Source: Paulinella micropora (Eukaryota > Cercozoa > Imbricatea > Euglyphida > Paulinellidae). Taken from it: a stretch of DNA of 64,000 bases. Under the pieces are notes generated by a model that was given only the letters and a program-made list of their open reading frames with translations, was not told where the DNA came from and did not search any database. The DNA lies in assembly GCA_019918135.1 (NCBI GenBank), contig WBZZ01000121.1, positions 118,501 to 182,500 of the forward strand, in the 5' to 3' direction. The position numbers and the translations under genes were made by a program. Below, one piece after another: positions 61,401 to 64,000 of this stretch. The number at the start of each line of letters is the position of its first letter. The stretch's first letter is position 1.

Positions 61401-61764
61401 CGACACTGATGCCATTACTCAGTATGATTATTAGTTCAACTTGAATCAATATTATTCAACATGATATTAATCAACATATTAATAATCAAGTTATATTAAT
61501 AATGGTGGCAGTTGATAATGAAACGGAACTTATCTTAATGAAGTGTAGTAACGGAACTAGAAATAGATGTAAAACTTCAACTTGTCAGGCGGAAGAAAAT
61601 GAACACAATATCATAGTAATAATTCGGTCCGGTACGGTATTCACATGATTCTGGATCATACTGATAATATGATCTTATTCAATAATATTCAACTTATGAT
61701 TAGTATTATATTAATCAATACTATTCAATACTATTCAATATTATGCATCAATATTATATATCCC
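61401..61764. other. AT-rich spacer, no gene
   Basis: Repeated ATTCAATA/ATTAATCAA motifs. Nothing coding recognised. Confidence 0.5.
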
Positions 61765-61951
61765 TTAACCGGTTTGCCACTCTTGGGGATCTAAAGCCAC
61801 GTTTGGGGATCCGACCTAATTTCAAGTTTTTTAATCCCTATTTGTGGTTTTTGACAGTTATATTATTAAATTCAATTGAATTAAACCCGTTGGAAGCTAA
61901 TTGTGTAAAAAAACAGTTCTTTAATAACTAATAAAACCTTGACAATCACTG

Positions 61952-63690
61952 TCACAACGGCTGCCTCTTACATTTCCCAGATGGAACGAAATGATTGACT
62001 GTGTGCCACGGAAAACATTCTCCAGTTCGGCAAAAAAAATAGCGACAATCGCTGCAATAAGCACTGGTACGCTTGCGGATTCCATTACTAGCACACACCG
62101 CACAACAAACCGAGTTCTGCTTACCCGCGCCGCGCTTACCATCACTCGCCTCGTTTGTAAGACTTACCAAATGGCCAGGGCATATCACACGCTTGCCCCT
62201 CGCTGCGCTCCTAGAACCTCCAAAAAGCCCCGCATAAGACACCAAACCCTCAATAAGTTCCTTGAGCATGTCTTTGCGTGTTTTTTCTTCATGAAACTGT
62301 TTGTAGATGATAGTTGTGTTTGTAACCGCAACATCTAACAAACCCGCAAATACCTTGAACCAAGGCTTGTTGAATCTTACCGCCTTCTCAACTCCGTAAC
62401 GAAGTCGTAACTGATCGCCTGTATCAACGCCGCCCATGTGCTGAGTGTATGTCTTGCAAATTTCAAAACAATTCACTGGAACCGTAGCTCCACCCCCATG
62501 CAGCCTCCTTTCGACGTGGCTCATGGTACCCCCCAACACAGTTGACAAAAAATAAACCACCTGGGTGTCTTTCCAAGCAACAGCATGCATAGTGACTCCG
62601 TTATGACTCCAAGTGGCCATTGCGGACGTGCCCCGGTCACTATTCTTCTTGACTTCGTCCAGTAGCTCCTTTGCCGCCCTCAGCCTGGGTTTGACAACAG
62701 TGCCAATGCAGTTGATGCCCCTCTTTAGGACACAGTCAAAAAACAACTGCAGCCCTGTGTAAAACCTATCTAAAGCGATGATCCTGCCGCTTTGGTCGAT
62801 GCCGGCTAGGTCTAAAAGCTTCATAACAACTGCATACGTCATTCCGTGCCCAGAATCGTCCTGCACCGTTCCCTCACCCTCGTAACAAAGCAGCGTATAA
62901 AAATAGCCTGTTACTGAACAGCACAGAGCAAACAGTTTGAATCCCCATTTGATGGGTTTTTTCGGTAAGTATTGCCTGAGGTAGGTACGCCCTTTGAAAG
63001 GGATCATTCCCTCGTCCATTGACACCCACTGACCCAATTCCCACAGCCTAGGAAAATTTTCTTGTATAATCTCAATAAAGACTCGAACATTGAAAAGTTT
63101 GTCATACTGAGGGGAGTCACGAGGAGCTGCCAGACGGGGGTCAGTGAGATGAAAATAACGTTTGATATTCTGATACCTCACGTACCCCATGATGCTTGCA
63201 AGGTCTGGCCACTACCAGAAGTCTGACACAGCGCCAATTCAATAATCTGTTTCAGCATGCAACCCCATCCCCCCCATCATTATAAGGATCGCCAAAAATG
63301 AAAGTATGTCAGATAGTGTCACGGGTACCCAAGGCCGCTGACGCTCTGAGGGGTTGAGATTACGTTTCCAGGTTGCATACTTGTTGGTGTTTCTTGTGAC
63401 ATTCTGCCAGAATTGCGTGGGTAAGAACATAAAGAAAATATCCACCATACTGAGGAGGTCGGGGGAACGCACAGAAAGTGATGCCCTGGACTGCCCTTCG
63501 AATGCCGGCAGCACACGAGGAGGTGCAACACCCACCTTCCATTCTTTGACATCTTTGAACTCACTGGAAGGTAGGCTATCGCCTTCGTCAATCTCTAGTG
63601 ACGGATCCTCCTCCTCGTCTTCACCAGACCCCTCATCTTCTTCGACATCATCGTCACTGACAAGTGAGTCGCTGGGATGAGGGCTCGTTT
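61952..63690 (-). pseudogene. piggyBac transposase (DDE_Tnp_1_7) with two in-frame stops
   Basis: A cut-and-paste transposase. The main frame (63190-61952, 412 aa) has the three catalytic Asp of the family: WVSMDEGMIPFKG (Asp59 of this piece), IIALDRFYTGLQLF (Asp141) and HMGGVDTGDQLRL (Asp256), then the C-terminal Cys/His zinc finger (residues 362-400, CCAVCASNG ... CSDCRYFFC ... WHTVNH). The upstream piece in the same frame (from about 63690 to 63239) has the acidic N-terminus and FFMFLPTQFWQNV/ILSFLAILIMMGG, the dimerisation region. Between them TGA (63239-63241) and TAG (63212-63214) interrupt an otherwise alignable stretch. Either the gene has decayed or a short intron removes both stops; I see no good intron, so decay is preferred. 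Confidence 0.8.
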
Positions 63691-64000
63691 GTTGTCCATA
63701 TCTCCTTCTTTTTGATCCTCTTCATCGATTGAACTACCCGACTCATCCCCCGACTCTGGCGGTCTGTTGGAAAACAGTACAGTAAGGAATACTGACAGCC
63801 AACGCCGATGCATGTATGGAAGTACAGAAATCTACTATACTTCCAGCATCATCCTTGGCCGACAACAAAACAGAAGCAAATTGCACAAAATAGCTGAAAC
63901 CAGGTAGGGATAGGTACACATAGTCATCGTCATCAGGGTCGCTGGGTATCAAGCAGTCCTCACTGCAAACACGCAGAGAAACCATTCGACATCACAAGAA
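63691..64000 (-). other. 5' part of the piggyBac gene
   Basis: Minus-strand Asp-rich fragments (SDPDDDDY at about 63930-63955; PPESGDESGSSIDEEDQ at about 63710-63765) in different frames resemble the acidic piggyBac N-terminus. A TTTTCCAACAG acceptor at about 63766-63776 suggests an intron between them. The start codon could be at 63985 or beyond the window. Confidence 0.4.

Larger units (their letters stand above)
61765..64000 (-). mobile_element. piggyBac-family transposon (cut by the window edge)
   Basis: A TTAA at 61765-61768 is followed by CCGGTTTGCCACTCTTGG and a subterminal direct repeat (TTGGGGATCT, then TTGGGGATCC), which is the expected form of a piggyBac end: TTAA target site plus a short terminal repeat. 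About 180 bp inside lies the transposase stop. The other end is beyond 64000. Confidence 0.6.

Noticed and set aside
60891-61444. Tyr/Val/Cys- and His/Thr-rich ORFs
   Set aside because: Translation of the TATG microsatellite.
61765-64000. A piggyBac-herpesvirus fusion element of the Teratorn type spanning the whole window
   Set aside because: The piggyBac gene is about 26 kb from the viral array, separated by unrelated duplications, and the viral units have no TTAA/piggyBac ends. Coincidence is simpler.

Overview
The window is eukaryotic nuclear DNA, probably from a unicellular eukaryote. Protein-coding regions carry spliceosomal-type introns, and the sequence is rich in microsatellites, G/C homopolymers, satellites and eukaryotic mobile-element relics (piggyBac, Fanzor/TnpB-like). 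I cannot name the species. A protist host is an inference, based on tiny introns, the mixture of element types and the presence of a herpesvirus-lineage (Duplodnaviria) packaging gene.

Region 1 (1-35916) is a head-to-tail tandem array of an about 11.6 kb virus-derived unit, present in three nearly identical copies. Each unit has an about 8.8 kb coding block and then an about 1.7 kb array of a 177-bp satellite, separated by about 550-bp inverted repeats. The coding block holds a membrane glycoprotein-like gene (+, spliced), a 120-aa gene (-), a class-3 lipase with complete Ser-Asp-His triad (-), a secreted EGF-like protein (+), an 848-aa charged protein (-) and the nuclease half of a herpesvirus/mirusvirus-type terminase large subunit (-, spliced). 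The outermost genes have no start codon before the inverted-repeat junctions. The copies differ by small indels, each breaking a different gene, so this looks like an endogenised or episomal concatemer of a partial (defective-genome-like) viral segment, not a complete virus.

Region 2 (35917-38220) is A-rich 9-bp-based satellite, a GATA microsatellite and largely non-coding sequence with one small ORF.

Region 3 (38221-54049) is a giant imperfect palindrome. Two about 5.2 kb arms in opposite orientation each carry a multi-exon gene for a ubiquitin-like-domain protein joined to a large unrecognised region. The centre (43443-48871) is a mosaic: an Ulp1-like cysteine-protease remnant, a fourth divergent copy of the viral inverted repeat next to an alpha/beta-hydrolase fragment, a coiled-coil/NHL-repeat relic, a Fanzor/TnpB-like relic riddled with GC-rich double-hairpin inserts, and an AT-rich family B DNA polymerase relic of mitochondrial-plasmid type. 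(GAA)n tracts mark the breakpoints.

Region 4 (54050-61764) is a partial tandem duplication (unit 4528 bp) carrying a three-exon unknown gene (truncated in the first copy) and another unknown gene, ending in a TATG microsatellite.

Region 5 (61765-64000) is a piggyBac-family transposon cut by the window edge. Its catalytic DDD and C-terminal zinc finger are recognisable, but two in-frame stops interrupt it.

Many frame breaks fall in homopolymers, so some may be assembly or sequencing errors. Breaks outside homopolymers are likely real.
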